Numbered from the stretch's first letter, positions 53,794 through 63,369 are shown. The stretch: 64,000 bases of DNA from Planomicrobium stackebrandtii (GCF_030814955.1 NZ_JAUSWB010000003.1:310001-374000); one strand, 5' to 3'. The notes: generated by a model not told the origin, from the letters alone. Program-made: numbers and translations.

Positions 53794-54675
53794 TCAAACT
53801 TTCGGCAATTTCTCCACCAATGCTATGAATTCACGCGAAACGTAGGGGACGTACCGATTTTTCGCCATGATGATGCCGAGTCTCCATGGGAAGGTATTCG
53901 TTAGTGAAATCATTTTAAAAGGACCATCCTTAACGCGGTCGCAAATCAATTTGGGCATTAGCGTGACACCCAAATTTTTCTCCACCATACCGACAATAAA
54001 GTCCCATTGCGAACTTTCATAGGCGATTTTCGGAGTGAACCCTTCACTGATGCAGAATTCGACCGTTCGGCTGTTCAATGTAAACTCCTTGCTGAGCAGC
54101 AGGAAAGGATCGTCTTTAAATTGAATCAAATCAATCAAATCATGATGGGCAAGCGGATGTGATTCGTGGACCAGCAACTTGATTTCCTGGTCGACAAACG
54201 GGACGACATCGTATTTTTCCTTGTCAACTGGCAGCATAACGAAACCCAAATCGACTTCACCTTCATATACTTTTCTTTCAACTGTTTTAGCGCCATCCTC
54301 TGCCAGCATGATTGTCACATCCGGATAGGAGCGCTGAAATTCAGCGATGATGGTTGGAAAAAACAGGGTGCTGATTACAGGCGGCAGTCCGATTTTTATT
54401 TTTCCTTTTTTCAAGTTCATGATGTCGTACAGGGAAGCAGACAAATCATCAAGGCTATGGATGATTTTCTGGGCTTGCTCATATACCACTTCGCCAGCAT
54501 CAGTCAAACCAATTTGGCGGGCAGAGCGGTCCAGCAGCACCACATCCATTTCATCCTCCAAATTCTTGACCATTTTGCTTAATGTGGGTTGTGTCACATG
54601 AAGAGCAAGAGCGGCTTTTGTGAAACTTTGATGCTTGGCGACTTCTACAAAATACGTCAATTGGCGAATATCCAT
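53794..54675 (-). CDS. LysR-family transcriptional regulator
   Basis: A 293-residue LTTR: HTH at residues 15-45 (HQSFTKAALALHVTQPTLSKMV) and a periplasmic-binding-like effector domain from about 90. Divergent from a GntP permease and 3-hydroxybutyrate dehydrogenase, its probable targets. A 15-bp palindrome lies 17 bp upstream of its start. Confidence 0.92.
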   Translation of the reverse strand: MDIRQLTYFVEVAKHQSFTKAALALHVTQPTLSKMVKNLEDEMDVVLLDRSARQIGLTDAGEVVYEQAQKIIHSLDDLSASLYDIMNLKKGKIKIGLPPVISTLFFPTIIAEFQRSYPDVTIMLAEDGAKTVERKVYEGEVDLGFVMLPVDKEKYDVVPFVDQEIKLLVHESHPLAHHDLIDLIQFKDDPFLLLSKEFTLNSRTVEFCISEGFTPKIAYESSQWDFIVGMVEKNLGVTLMPKLICDRVKDGPFKMISLTNTFPWRLGIIMAKNRYVPYVSREFIALVEKLPKV

Positions 54676-54691
54676 ATCATTCTCCTTACTT

Positions 54692-54706
54692 ATAACTAAT
54701 TGTTAT
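54692..54706. promoter_or_regulatory. LysR-type binding palindrome
   Basis: ATAAC-TAATT-GTTAT, with perfect 5-bp arms and a T-N11-A core; a second half-site ATAGTTAT lies 8 bp downstream. Typical position for autoregulation and divergent activation by an LTTR. Confidence 0.6.
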
Positions 54707-54836
54707 AGAACTCATAGTTATTATTCATTTTACCTATCTATCTTGTAGTTGTACACTAATGAAAGCAACAGGAGATCTAAATATTTAGTTAATTTAACGG
54801 TTTTAAGTAAGCGGTTACAAAAAAGGGGGATTTTAC

Positions 54837-56156
54837 ATGTTAAGTATGATTGGAATGGTTGGGGGACTTGTTCTGCTCATTGTTTTGACGATGAGAGGAA
54901 TGAACTTATTAATTGCAGGTCCGTTATCGGCATTGTTTGTAGCGGTTTTCAGTGGAATTCCATTGTTTCCGCAACTGGTAGGAGAAGGGGAAGCGAATTT
55001 ACTAACGAATTATATGACCAGTTTTTCTGGATTTATCACATCGTGGTTCCCGATGTTCCTGCTTGGAGCAATATTTGGTAAAGTAATGGAAGACAGCGGA
55101 GCTGCTGACAGCGTATCGAGATGGCTGGTTGGCAAGTTCGGTTTATCCAAAGCAGTGTTGGCAATTGTCATTGCCTGTGCGGTATTGACGTACGGCGGCG
55201 TCAGCTTGTTCGTTGTTGCATTCTCAGTTTTCCCGATGGCACTTAGCTTGTTCAAACAGGCAGATCTGCCGCGCCGGTTTATCCCAGCCGCTTTGGCATT
55301 GGGTTCGGTAACATTCACCATGACTTCTGCCGGTTCGCCGGAAATCCAAAACTGGATTCCGATTGAGTATTTGAACACGACTCCTTATGCAGGGTGGGAA
55401 GTCAGCATCTTAGTGGCTGTCTTTATGGCTGTCTTCGGCTACTGGTGGTTAAAGCGTATGATTCAAAAAGCTGTCAACAAAGGAGAGCGCTTTGAGGCAC
55501 GTTCCACAGATCCTATTGTAGAAAATCGTGATCTTCCAAACCCGATTATGGGCTTGATTCCTTTGCTTGTAGTTCTCGTCATTTCATTTATTTTCCATGA
55601 TTCATTAATGACCTCTGCACTGATCATTGCCTTATTGGGTGGTGTCATTACAACTTATTTATTGAACCGCAAGTACTTCCTGAATCTCGGCAAAGCGTTG
55701 TCAGAAGGAACGATTGGTGCATTGATTGCGATCGGCAATACGGCAGCAGTAGTCGGCTTTGGGGGAGTTGCCAAAGCAGCACCAGCTTTCCAGACAGCTG
55801 TTGATGCCATGACCAGCATTCCAGGAAGCCCACTCATTGGCGGCGCTATCGCGGTCAGTGTCATAGCCGGCATCACCGGCTCTTCTTCTGGCGGACAGGC
55901 CATTGCCTTGCCATTGCTGGCACCGTATTATTTGGATCTGGGTGTAAATGCTGAAGCGTTGCACCGGACGATTTCAATCTCCTCAGGAGCTTTGGATTCG
56001 TTGCCGCATAATGGCTATGTAGTTACCACGATTCAAGGGATTTGTGGTGAAACGCATAAAGCCGCATATGGAGCTGTAGGGGCAGTTACGGTTATCGTAC
56101 CGCTGATTGGAACAGTAATCGCAATCATTTTGTTTTCATTAGGACTTGGCATTTAA
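54837..56156 (+). CDS. GntP-family permease, probably for 3-hydroxybutyrate
   Basis: A 439-residue transporter with about 12 hydrophobic segments and GntP-type blocks GAIFGKVMEDSGAA, YGGVSLFVVAF and ITGSSSGGQAIALPLL. Members are H+ symporters for gluconate, 3-hydroxybutyrate or related acids. The next gene, 21 bp on, is a 3-hydroxybutyrate dehydrogenase, which suggests the substrate. ATG with AAAAGGGGG upstream. Confidence 0.88.
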   Translation: MLSMIGMVGGLVLLIVLTMRGMNLLIAGPLSALFVAVFSGIPLFPQLVGEGEANLLTNYMTSFSGFITSWFPMFLLGAIFGKVMEDSGAADSVSRWLVGKFGLSKAVLAIVIACAVLTYGGVSLFVVAFSVFPMALSLFKQADLPRRFIPAALALGSVTFTMTSAGSPEIQNWIPIEYLNTTPYAGWEVSILVAVFMAVFGYWWLKRMIQKAVNKGERFEARSTDPIVENRDLPNPIMGLIPLLVVLVISFIFHDSLMTSALIIALLGGVITTYLLNRKYFLNLGKALSEGTIGALIAIGNTAAVVGFGGVAKAAPAFQTAVDAMTSIPGSPLIGGAIAVSVIAGITGSSSGGQAIALPLLAPYYLDLGVNAEALHRTISISSGALDSLPHNGYVVTTIQGICGETHKAAYGAVGAVTVIVPLIGTVIAIILFSLGLGI

Positions 56157-56177
56157 TGAAACTGGGAGGAAAATACT

Positions 56178-56954
56178 ATGGTAGAAAATAAAGTCGTCTT
56201 AATAACAGGCGCCGCCAGCGGAATCGGCTATGAAATCAGTTCCGATTTTGCAGAAGCTGGCGCGAAGATTGTATTGACAGACATCAATGAAGAAGCTGTG
56301 AAGGCAGCTGCAGATACTTTAACGTCCAAGGGCTTTGACTGCATCGGCATTAAATGCGATGTGACAAGTGAAGAGGATATCAAAAATGCTATCGAACAGA
56401 CAACTGCCCATTATGGATCGCTTGATGTGCTGATTAATAATGCGGGATTGCAGTTCATTGCACCGCTCGAGGAATTTCCGACTGAAAAGTATGAGTTATT
56501 GATTCGGATCATGTTGATTGCGCCGTTTATTGCGACCAAGCACGCATTCCCGATTATGAAAAAACAAGGATCAGGACGCATTATCAATATGGCGTCCATC
56601 AATGGGCTGGTTGGGTTTGCCGGGAAAGCCGCTTACAATAGCGCAAAACACGGCGTCATCGGCTTGACTAAAGTAGCCGCACTTGAAGGCGCGGAGCATG
56701 GCATTACCGTCAACGCTATGTGCCCGGGCTATGTGGATACCCCGCTGGTCCAAAATCAGATGAATGATTTGGCAAAGACCCGCAATGTGCCGATCGAAAA
56801 AGTTTTTGAAGAAGTGCTGTATCCGTTGATTCCCCAAAAGCGTCTTTTGGCGGTAAAAGAAATTTCGGATTATACGATGTTTTTAGCAAGTGATAAAGCA
56901 TCAGGTGTAACAGGGCAAGCCGTCGTTTTGGACGGCGGCTACACAGCTCAATAA
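56178..56954 (+). CDS. 3-hydroxybutyrate dehydrogenase
   Basis: A 258-residue SDR oxidising 3-hydroxybutyrate to acetoacetate with NAD. TGAASGIGYEI, LTDINEE (NAD-type acidic residue), NNAGLQFI, NMASINGLVG, YNSAKHGVIGLTK and CPGYVDTPLV with QMNDLAKTR are characteristic of the bacterial 3-HBDH family (compare B. subtilis YxjF beside GntP-like YxjC). GGGAGG precedes the ATG. Confidence 0.9.
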   Translation: MVENKVVLITGAASGIGYEISSDFAEAGAKIVLTDINEEAVKAAADTLTSKGFDCIGIKCDVTSEEDIKNAIEQTTAHYGSLDVLINNAGLQFIAPLEEFPTEKYELLIRIMLIAPFIATKHAFPIMKKQGSGRIINMASINGLVGFAGKAAYNSAKHGVIGLTKVAALEGAEHGITVNAMCPGYVDTPLVQNQMNDLAKTRNVPIEKVFEEVLYPLIPQKRLLAVKEISDYTMFLASDKASGVTGQAVVLDGGYTAQ

Positions 56955-56965
56955 AAATGCTCAAA

Positions 56966-57000
56966 TAAACCCGTCCAGCGTTTGCGCTGGACGGGTTTTG
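56966..57000. terminator. Bidirectional terminator
   Basis: AAACCCGTCCAGCG / CGCTGGACGGGTTTT with a 3-nt loop. Confidence 0.92.
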
Positions 57001-57028
57001 TGCAGGAATTCTTTTTTTCGAAGAAAAT

Positions 57029-57802
57029 CTATTCCAGAAAATTTTCAGCAATTCCAAGAAAGAGGTAGGGCTGTTCGACATTGGGGGCGTGTCCGGAGCG
57101 CTTGAATTCCATAAAGGTGGCGTCCGGTATGAAAACAGCTGTTTCACGACCTTTTTCAGGGGAATTCAAGCCGTCAAATGTCCCGCTGATCACCAATGTT
57201 TCAGCAGTAATCTTCGCAAGCTGTTGGCGAAAGTCGAATTTTTCCAAAGCATCTGCCGCGATGCCTTGCTCTTTCATGTTCAATTGCCGGCTATTTTGAG
57301 CCGTTTGGCTGAGCCATTCATCGACCCGGTTTTGGTTATGGTAAATATAACTGGAAGAGGCACTGAACTTTTCAAGGAGGCTCAACCCATCAAACTTGTT
57401 AGCGTAGCGGTCAAAAAGCTCCGCCATGGATGATTGTTCCCCATATGATTTCGTAGCAACCAATATCAGCTTTTTGACTTTTTCGGCATTCTGGATTGCG
57501 ACGCCTTGTGCGATATAGCTGCCCATGGATACGCCGAGCACATCGACGGCCTCTATTTTCAGATGAGAAAGGAGGGCGATGGCATCTTCTATATGGTCTT
57601 GCAAGGTGTACTGCTCGAGGCGGCTGGAATTGCCGTGGCCGCGTGAATCCAGTGCAATAACACGGCGCTCTTTCTTGAAGAAATCGATCTCCCGATAAAA
57701 CATTGCTGAATTGCTGGTCAATCCATGGAGCAGGAGAAGCGGACGTCCTTCACCAATATCTTCGTAAAATAATTCGATCTCCCGGTGTTTGAAAATGGGC
57801 AT
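57029..57802 (-). CDS. Alpha/beta-hydrolase
   Basis: A 257-residue hydrolase: oxyanion block LLHGLTSNS, RGHGNS, nucleophile Ser in LGVSMGSYIAQ, Asp in SGTFDGLNSP and His in SGHAPNVEQP. Substrate unknown; no signal peptide. ATG with AAGGAGAA upstream. Confidence 0.9.
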   Translation of the reverse strand: MPIFKHREIELFYEDIGEGRPLLLLHGLTSNSAMFYREIDFFKKERRVIALDSRGHGNSSRLEQYTLQDHIEDAIALLSHLKIEAVDVLGVSMGSYIAQGVAIQNAEKVKKLILVATKSYGEQSSMAELFDRYANKFDGLSLLEKFSASSSYIYHNQNRVDEWLSQTAQNSRQLNMKEQGIAADALEKFDFRQQLAKITAETLVISGTFDGLNSPEKGRETAVFIPDATFMEFKRSGHAPNVEQPYLFLGIAENFLE

Positions 57803-57946
57803 TGTAATTCTCCTTTTTTAGTAATCTGATTAAAGCTTTCCTATTTGTCATACCCTGTGGCTAAAAGATTATAGCTTTTTGGACAAATTAAAAAGCACAA
57901 CGGATGGTTGTGCTAAAACTTAACTGCTGATGCTGCTCTTTGCAAA

Positions 57947-58498
57947 TCAATTGGATTGGGCTTTGGAATTATGCCATTTTTCGATAAAACTGAAGATAGC
58001 TGCCAGGAGTATAAACATACTGAGGGTGGTGTACCACGGAAATTCCGTAATAGCCCGGCCAAAAGCAGTATAGAGGATGGCAGGGGCGATAAGACCCAGA
58101 GCAGAAATGATCATGTATTCTTTCAATGTTTTTGTCATCTCCATCAAGTACAGGGACAGTAAATGGAAATGGACAAACGGCATAATACGAAGAATCATCA
58201 CTTGGAAAACCGACAGGGTACGATCAGGAAAAATCTTGTCTTTCAGGCGAGCCATTTTGTCCTGGAATTTAGGGAATTTGTTAACCAGCAGATAGGATAC
58301 CCAGCTCATTAAAGTCAGACCGATAAATGACAAAAAGGCGCCTTCAAAAAATCCGAACAAGAAACCTCCGGCAACGCAAACTGCAATAACCGGGAGAAAC
58401 AAAAGCGGCCGTACTAAATGCAATAAAATAAAAAGAAATGGTGCCAGCCAACCGACGCTATCCATGAATGCTTCGAGGGATTGATCGAATTGCTCCAT
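57947..58498 (-). CDS. VTT-domain membrane protein (TVP38/TMEM64/DedA-like)
   Basis: A 183-residue membrane protein with about five hydrophobic segments and the VTT core: RPLLFLPVIAVCVAGGFLFG, ILRIMPFVHFHLLS. Recent work assigns lipid-scrambling or undecaprenyl-phosphate flipping roles to DedA relatives; the role of this one is unknown. GGAGG lies about 10 nt before the ATG. Confidence 0.85.
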   Translation of the reverse strand: MEQFDQSLEAFMDSVGWLAPFLFILLHLVRPLLFLPVIAVCVAGGFLFGFFEGAFLSFIGLTLMSWVSYLLVNKFPKFQDKMARLKDKIFPDRTLSVFQVMILRIMPFVHFHLLSLYLMEMTKTLKEYMIISALGLIAPAILYTAFGRAITEFPWYTTLSMFILLAAIFSFIEKWHNSKAQSN

Positions 58499-58706
58499 AC
58501 GATCCCGACCTCCCTAAATATGTTTGCTAATAAGGTAGGATAATCCAAAATTGTTGTAAAAGCAAGAAGGATGTAGGTTTTTCGGATATTTAAGTTTAAA
58601 TCTATCTGTAACGGGAAAAAGAAGAGGTGGTTTTAAAACGAGAAAAGGGGGGAAGTCCCTTTTCAGCAGCTGATAAAAATCGGTTGTAAAAAAATGGAAG
58701 GAAGAG

Positions 58707-59768
58707 ATGATGAAAAAAAGTTTAAAGATTGCAAGTGCATTTATTGGAATTGTAGTGGGAGCTGGCTTTGCTTCCGGACAAGAAATTCTGCAGTATTTCA
58801 CAAGCTTTGGCTATTGGGGATTTGGTGCGGTCCTTGTCGCAACAGCATTGTTCGGTTATTTGGGAATGGTGCTCACGGGCCTCGGCAGCCGGATGCAAAC
58901 CATTTCGCATGAAGATGCAGTGTATGCGATAAGTGGAAGGGTTTTGGGCAAGATAATCGATTACACCCTCATATTGACTTTGTTCGGCATTTTGGTAGTT
59001 ATGGTTGCTGGAGCAGGATCGATTTTCTCCCAGCAATTCGACCTTTCTCCAGCATTCGGGCGAAGCATCATGATTATCCTCGTTATTCTTACGATCATGT
59101 TGAATGTTAAGAAAGTGATTACCATCATCAGCAGCATAACCCCGTTTTTGGTCTTGATGGTCGTTGGAATCACTGCATACAGTTTAATGACGATGGATTC
59201 AAGTTTTGCGGAATTGGAGCCGGTGGCTAGAGAACAATTGTCTTCGACACCTCACTGGCTATTATCCGCCATCAATTACGTATCGCTCGCTATTGCGCTT
59301 GGTGCATCCATGTCACTCGTCATGGGTGGTGCGGAGAAGGATGAAAAAATCGCAGCCCGCGGCGGTCTGATTGGCGGACTTGGTTTCGGCTTTTTGATTC
59401 TCTTGAGCTATTTGGCGATATTCGCTAAAGTCGATGTTGTTGGCTCTTCGGATTTGCCGATGCTCGCACTTGCTGATAATATCTCCCCAATATTAGGTGT
59501 AGTCATGGCAATTGTTATTTTCGCGATGATTTATAATACAGCGGTCAGTCTGCTGCTGTCGTTTTCAGCCCGGTTCGTGGAGATGGGAACAAGCCGTTTC
59601 CGGATTTTTGTCATCATTTCAGGAGCTGCAGCATTTCTCTTGAGCTTTCTTGGATTTACGGCGCTCGTCAACTGGTTCTATCCGGTTGTCGGTTACCTTG
59701 GCCTCTTATTGGTAGGTGCCCTGGTGGTCGCGGATATTCGCAAAACCGGGAAAACTGCAAAAAAATAA
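58707..59768 (+). CDS. YkvI-family membrane protein
   Basis: A 353-residue polytopic protein with about ten hydrophobic segments, starting IASAFIGIVVGAGFASGQEI, which together with GGAEKDEKIAARGGLIGG is typical of YkvI, a distant APC/NSS-like transporter family. Substrate unknown. AAGGAAGAG precedes the ATG. Confidence 0.86.
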   Translation: MMKKSLKIASAFIGIVVGAGFASGQEILQYFTSFGYWGFGAVLVATALFGYLGMVLTGLGSRMQTISHEDAVYAISGRVLGKIIDYTLILTLFGILVVMVAGAGSIFSQQFDLSPAFGRSIMIILVILTIMLNVKKVITIISSITPFLVLMVVGITAYSLMTMDSSFAELEPVAREQLSSTPHWLLSAINYVSLAIALGASMSLVMGGAEKDEKIAARGGLIGGLGFGFLILLSYLAIFAKVDVVGSSDLPMLALADNISPILGVVMAIVIFAMIYNTAVSLLLSFSARFVEMGTSRFRIFVIISGAAAFLLSFLGFTALVNWFYPVVGYLGLLLVGALVVADIRKTGKTAKK

Positions 59769-59775
59769 GCTTTGG

Positions 59776-59811
59776 AAAACCAGCTGTCCTATAGAGGAGG
59801 CTGGTTTTTTT
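59776..59811 (+). terminator. Terminator of the YkvI-like gene
   Basis: AAACCAGCT...AGGCTGGTTT hairpin ending in seven T. Confidence 0.85.
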
Positions 59812-59853
59812 ATGGTATATTCAGGCTAATAAAAGCTGGGAAAGAGGGATTTG

Positions 59854-60792
59854 ATGAAAATACTGATTATAGGCGCCGGCGCAATGGGCAGTTTGTTCGG
59901 CGGGCGCCTAAAAGCTCAGCAAGCCGAAGTTTTTCTATACAACAGAAGGAATCCGCATGTGGAAACGATCAATCAGAGCGGATTGGCGATTGTTGAACGC
60001 GATAACCAGGAGACGACAGTTCCGTTAAAAGTGGTGCAGGACCTTTCAATAACAGATGCCTATGACTTGGTGTTGGTACTAGTAAAAGCGCATGCAACCA
60101 AGGCGGTATTGGAGTCTGTGAAAAGTGCGTTTTCCTTGGAAACTCTGCTTGTTACCATGCAGAACGGCCTTGGGAATTTGGACGTGATTGCTGAGCTCTT
60201 TCCCAATAATCCAGTTGTCGCCGGAACAATGGGGTGCGGCGCCAGTGTGGAAAGCAACGGCCGTATACTTCATCGGGGTTGGGGGAAAAACTATATTGGC
60301 CGATCTGAAGACGCGGATGCACAGGAAACGCTGCTGGAATTCATTTTGCTGTTGAATCAATCGGGTCTGGAAACGGAGTTGGCGGAAGACGTTCAAACTG
60401 TCATCTGGAACAAGCTATTCGTGAATGTTGCTTATAATTCGCTGACTGCGCTGACGCGGTTGAGAAATGGCGATATCCTGAATACGGATGAAGGCAAATG
60501 TTTACTGCGGGGCGTTGTCACTGAATCCGTCCAGGTAGCCAAAGCGGAAGGCATCTCTGTAGATGCAGAAGCAACTGTCGCGAAGTGCTTGAAGATGGGC
60601 CAGGAAGACATCGGGGCAAATAAGTCTTCAATGCTGATGGATGTCCTGCACAAACGAAAAACAGAAATTGAAGCGATTAACGGTGCTGTAGCGAAGCTAG
60701 GCAAGAAGCATGGCATTGAGACTCCGTACAATGATTTGATCACAGGAATCATTAAAGTCATCGAAGCGAATTATGATCTTCAAGTCGACTAA
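59854..60792 (+). CDS. panE: 2-dehydropantoate 2-reductase (PanE/ApbA)
   Basis: A 312-residue NADPH enzyme of pantothenate synthesis: Rossmann start ILIIGAGAMGSLFGGRL, VKAHAT, MQNGLGN, catalytic Lys in VIWNKLFVNVAYNSLTAL and the C-terminal NKSSMLMDVLHKRKTEIEAING block. ATG at 59854 is chosen; a TTG one codon earlier is possible. Paralogues with other ketoacid substrates are common. Confidence 0.92.
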   Translation: MKILIIGAGAMGSLFGGRLKAQQAEVFLYNRRNPHVETINQSGLAIVERDNQETTVPLKVVQDLSITDAYDLVLVLVKAHATKAVLESVKSAFSLETLLVTMQNGLGNLDVIAELFPNNPVVAGTMGCGASVESNGRILHRGWGKNYIGRSEDADAQETLLEFILLLNQSGLETELAEDVQTVIWNKLFVNVAYNSLTALTRLRNGDILNTDEGKCLLRGVVTESVQVAKAEGISVDAEATVAKCLKMGQEDIGANKSSMLMDVLHKRKTEIEAINGAVAKLGKKHGIETPYNDLITGIIKVIEANYDLQVD

Positions 60793-60861
60793 ATTTTAAT
60801 GGATTCTGCTATACTTGAGGGATATTGTCCTGAACAAAAGGGCAGATAAGGACGGGATGAA

Positions 60862-61824
60862 TTGAATCGATTAACTGCAACAGGCGACTATATTTATACG
60901 TACGCCTATACGAATGATGAAAAAGCATTATGCCAATTGGAAATGCGGTCTTTTTTCGGAAAAGACACAAGTGAAAAAATCGTCAAGAGCGGGGTGGCGA
61001 TTGACCCAAGCCGAAGCCCGTTCATTAAGGAACGAGTCGAATTGTATTTTGAAGGCGATACATTACAGGACATCCTGGAACAAACTGGCGAAGTGGACAT
61101 GGCCGATGCAACATTCAAAGTGATCTTTCTGAAGATCAATGGCCTGTCTGAGTTGGACCAGGTCGACTATTTGGGGAAACGGGACGTTGAGCGGCAAATT
61201 GGTTCAGCAATTACCGGTGAAGCGGATGTTCATCAACCGGATGTGACATTCGGTTTGATTCCTTTTGAGGGCCGCTGGTATTTCGGGCGCTATCTGCAAA
61301 GTGAGCCGGTCTGGTTCAAGCACATGAAAAAGCCGCGGGAATATTCTACGGCACTCAGCACGCGCGTTGCCCGGGCAGTTGCAAACATTGCGGTGCCACA
61401 ACCCGAAGGCGTCAAAGCCATCGATCCATGCTGCGGCATCGGTACAGTTTTGGTGGAAGCGCTGTCGATGGGCATTGATATTGTCGGCCGAGACATCAAC
61501 CCGCTGGTCGTCGATGGATCCCGTGAAAACATTGCCCATTTCGGGTTGGCGGGCGAAGTGGCGCTGGGCCCGATTGCGGAAGTTGAAGACGAGTACGACG
61601 TAGCCATTATCGACATGCCATACAATTTATATACGCACGCAACACCTGCAGATCAATTGGCCATTTTAAAAGACGCCCATCCATTTACGGAAAAGCTCCT
61701 GGTCGTCACCATCGAGAAAATGGACCATATGATCGAAGAAGCAGGATTTGTTGTCACGGATCGCTGCGTGGCAAAAAAAGGGCTGTTCCTGCGTGAAATT
61801 CTGGTATGCCAAAAAGCAGGTTAA
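60862..61824 (+). CDS. Trm11-like RNA methyltransferase (tRNA guanine-N2 type)
   Basis: A 320-residue protein: N-terminal THUMP-like part (about 1-140) and a C-terminal Rossmann methyltransferase with SAM motif AIDPCCGIGTVLVEAL and catalytic motif IIDMPYNLY (DxPY, Met replacing Pro). N2-methylation of tRNA guanosine, as by Trm11/TrmG10, is the best match. TTG start after AAGGACGGG. Confidence 0.85.
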   Translation: MNRLTATGDYIYTYAYTNDEKALCQLEMRSFFGKDTSEKIVKSGVAIDPSRSPFIKERVELYFEGDTLQDILEQTGEVDMADATFKVIFLKINGLSELDQVDYLGKRDVERQIGSAITGEADVHQPDVTFGLIPFEGRWYFGRYLQSEPVWFKHMKKPREYSTALSTRVARAVANIAVPQPEGVKAIDPCCGIGTVLVEALSMGIDIVGRDINPLVVDGSRENIAHFGLAGEVALGPIAEVEDEYDVAIIDMPYNLYTHATPADQLAILKDAHPFTEKLLVVTIEKMDHMIEEAGFVVTDRCVAKKGLFLREILVCQKAG

Positions 61825-61828
61825 ACGA

Positions 61829-62017
61829 ATGAACACGAGCGCCGCGATTTGCGGTGCTTTTTTTGTGGCCAAATGGTGGCAGGATCGTATTTTGGTTGGA
61901 ATGGATCGTAATTTGGCTGTTGCGGATTGTATTTCAGGTGCAATGAATCGTATTTACCCCACAATGGATCGTATTGCACTCACAACGGAACGTATTCCAA
62001 AAATCGCTGAAAAATAA
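61829..62017 (+). CDS. Possible small heptad-repeat protein over a 21-bp tandem repeat
   Basis: From an ATG 8 nt after GCAGG, 62 codons run to TAA, ending 63 bp before the next gene's ATG. The second half is six 7-residue repeats of the type MDRIxxx (QDRI, MDRN, ADCI, MNRI, MDRI, TERI). I do not recognise the protein. Weak ribosome binding site and the DNA-level repeat make expression uncertain. Confidence 0.35.
   Translation: MNTSAAICGAFFVAKWWQDRILVGMDRNLAVADCISGAMNRIYPTMDRIALTTERIPKIAEK
61882..61997. repeat. Six tandem 21-bp repeats (GGATCGTATT core)
   Basis: The core GGATCGTATT or a one- or two-base variant starts at 61882, 61903, 61924, 61945, 61966 and 61987, always 21 bp apart, with unrelated sequence between cores. 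Confidence 0.9.
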
Positions 62018-62080
62018 AGGAGATTCCAGCGGAAAATTGAATACGGTAACAGTACCTTATTCGAAAAGGAGATGCAGACA

Positions 62081-63313
62081 ATGAAATCCACGAAAACAAC
62101 GTTTCCTATCACCGAAGTACGGGAGCAATTTCCGGCTTTGGCCAGAATGTATAAAGACAAACCCGTTGCTTATTTTGATGGCCCGGGCGGTTCGCAAGTT
62201 GTCCGTTCTGCGATCGAGGCCATTTCAGCCTATATGGAAAGAGGAGGCGCCAATCTCCACGGGTCCTTCCCATCAAGCTGGGAAACTGAGGAAACCATCT
62301 CGGAGGCAAGGCTTGCAGTGGCCGACTTTCTGAATGTCCAGGCAAAAGAAGTGGCATTCGGCGCCAACATGACGACCTTGACGATTGCCATAGCCAACGC
62401 ACTTGGCAAAAACTTTAAAGTGGGCGACGAAATCGTTGTTACGGAAATGGATCACCGAGCCAATGTCGATCCGTGGATCATGATGGCAGAAGACCGGGGA
62501 TTAACAGTTCGCTGGGTCAAGGTCGACACCGAGACGAAAACTTTGGATCTGACCAATCTGGACAAGCTGATTAACGATAAGACAAAGATTGTCGCTGTCG
62601 GAATGGCTTCCAACGCCATCGGCACAATAGTTGATCTTCAGCCTTTCGCCGAGCGGGCGAAAAAAGTCGGTGCACTTTTGGTAGCAGATGCTGTTCACGC
62701 GGCTCCACATTTGCCGATTGATCGGGACAGGCTGCAAATTGATATTTTATTATGCTCTGCCTATAAGTTTTTTGGGCCGCATATCGGCATTGCGGCTATC
62801 AAAGAAGAGGTCTTCCAGCAGCTCGAACCGTATAAGCTGACCACTTCACCTGCGTACTATCCTGACAAACTGGAGACCGGTACGCAAAACCACGAAGGCA
62901 TCGCGGGCATCCGTCCAGCCATTGAGTTTTTTGCAGGATTTGGTCAAGGAGAAACTCGCAGAGCGCGTATTTTGTCCGGAATGGAAAGGATTGAAGTCTA
63001 TGAAAACAGCTTGGCCCATCGGCTGCGCGAAGGGCTGTCAGCCATTGAAGGCGTGACGGTTACACAGGCTGCCGCAAATGTGCCAAAAACGCCGACAGTC
63101 GCATTCCAGGTTCAAGGCATTGAACCGGCAGAAATCTGCAAGAGATTAGCGGAAGAACACAGCATTTTTGCCGCTGCCGGCCATTTTTATGCTTCCACGC
63201 TTGGTGATGTGCTTGGCCTCAACGACAGCGGCGGCTGGGTGCGGGCAGGGCTTGCGCCTTACAGCACGGAAGAAGAAGTAGAGCGTTTGATTGGTGCTAT
63301 AAAAAGTCTATAA
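62081..63313 (+). CDS. Cysteine desulfurase-like protein without the active-site Cys
   Basis: A 410-residue fold-type I PLP protein with PLP Lys in CSAYKFFGPHIG, ASNAIGT and DAVHAAPH, close to the VC1184/TIGR01976 branch of the NifS/CsdA family. Where SufS enzymes have GHHCA, this protein has GHFYA near residue 365, so the persulfide-forming Cys is absent. Desulfurase or selenocysteine lyase activity of the usual kind is therefore unlikely. ATG at 62081 is 9 nt after AAAGGAG; the ATG at 62072 abuts it. Confidence 0.88.
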   Translation: MKSTKTTFPITEVREQFPALARMYKDKPVAYFDGPGGSQVVRSAIEAISAYMERGGANLHGSFPSSWETEETISEARLAVADFLNVQAKEVAFGANMTTLTIAIANALGKNFKVGDEIVVTEMDHRANVDPWIMMAEDRGLTVRWVKVDTETKTLDLTNLDKLINDKTKIVAVGMASNAIGTIVDLQPFAERAKKVGALLVADAVHAAPHLPIDRDRLQIDILLCSAYKFFGPHIGIAAIKEEVFQQLEPYKLTTSPAYYPDKLETGTQNHEGIAGIRPAIEFFAGFGQGETRRARILSGMERIEVYENSLAHRLREGLSAIEGVTVTQAAANVPKTPTVAFQVQGIEPAEICKRLAEEHSIFAAAGHFYASTLGDVLGLNDSGGWVRAGLAPYSTEEEVERLIGAIKSL

Positions 63314-63369
63314 ATAAAAAATAAACAGGGCAGCGGCTGATGATTCATCGGCTGTTGCCCTATTTATTT
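63314..63369. terminator. Bidirectional terminator
   Basis: AAATAAACAGGGCA...TGCCCTATTTATTT with a nested CGGCTGATG/CATCGGCTG stem between convergent genes. Confidence 0.8.
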
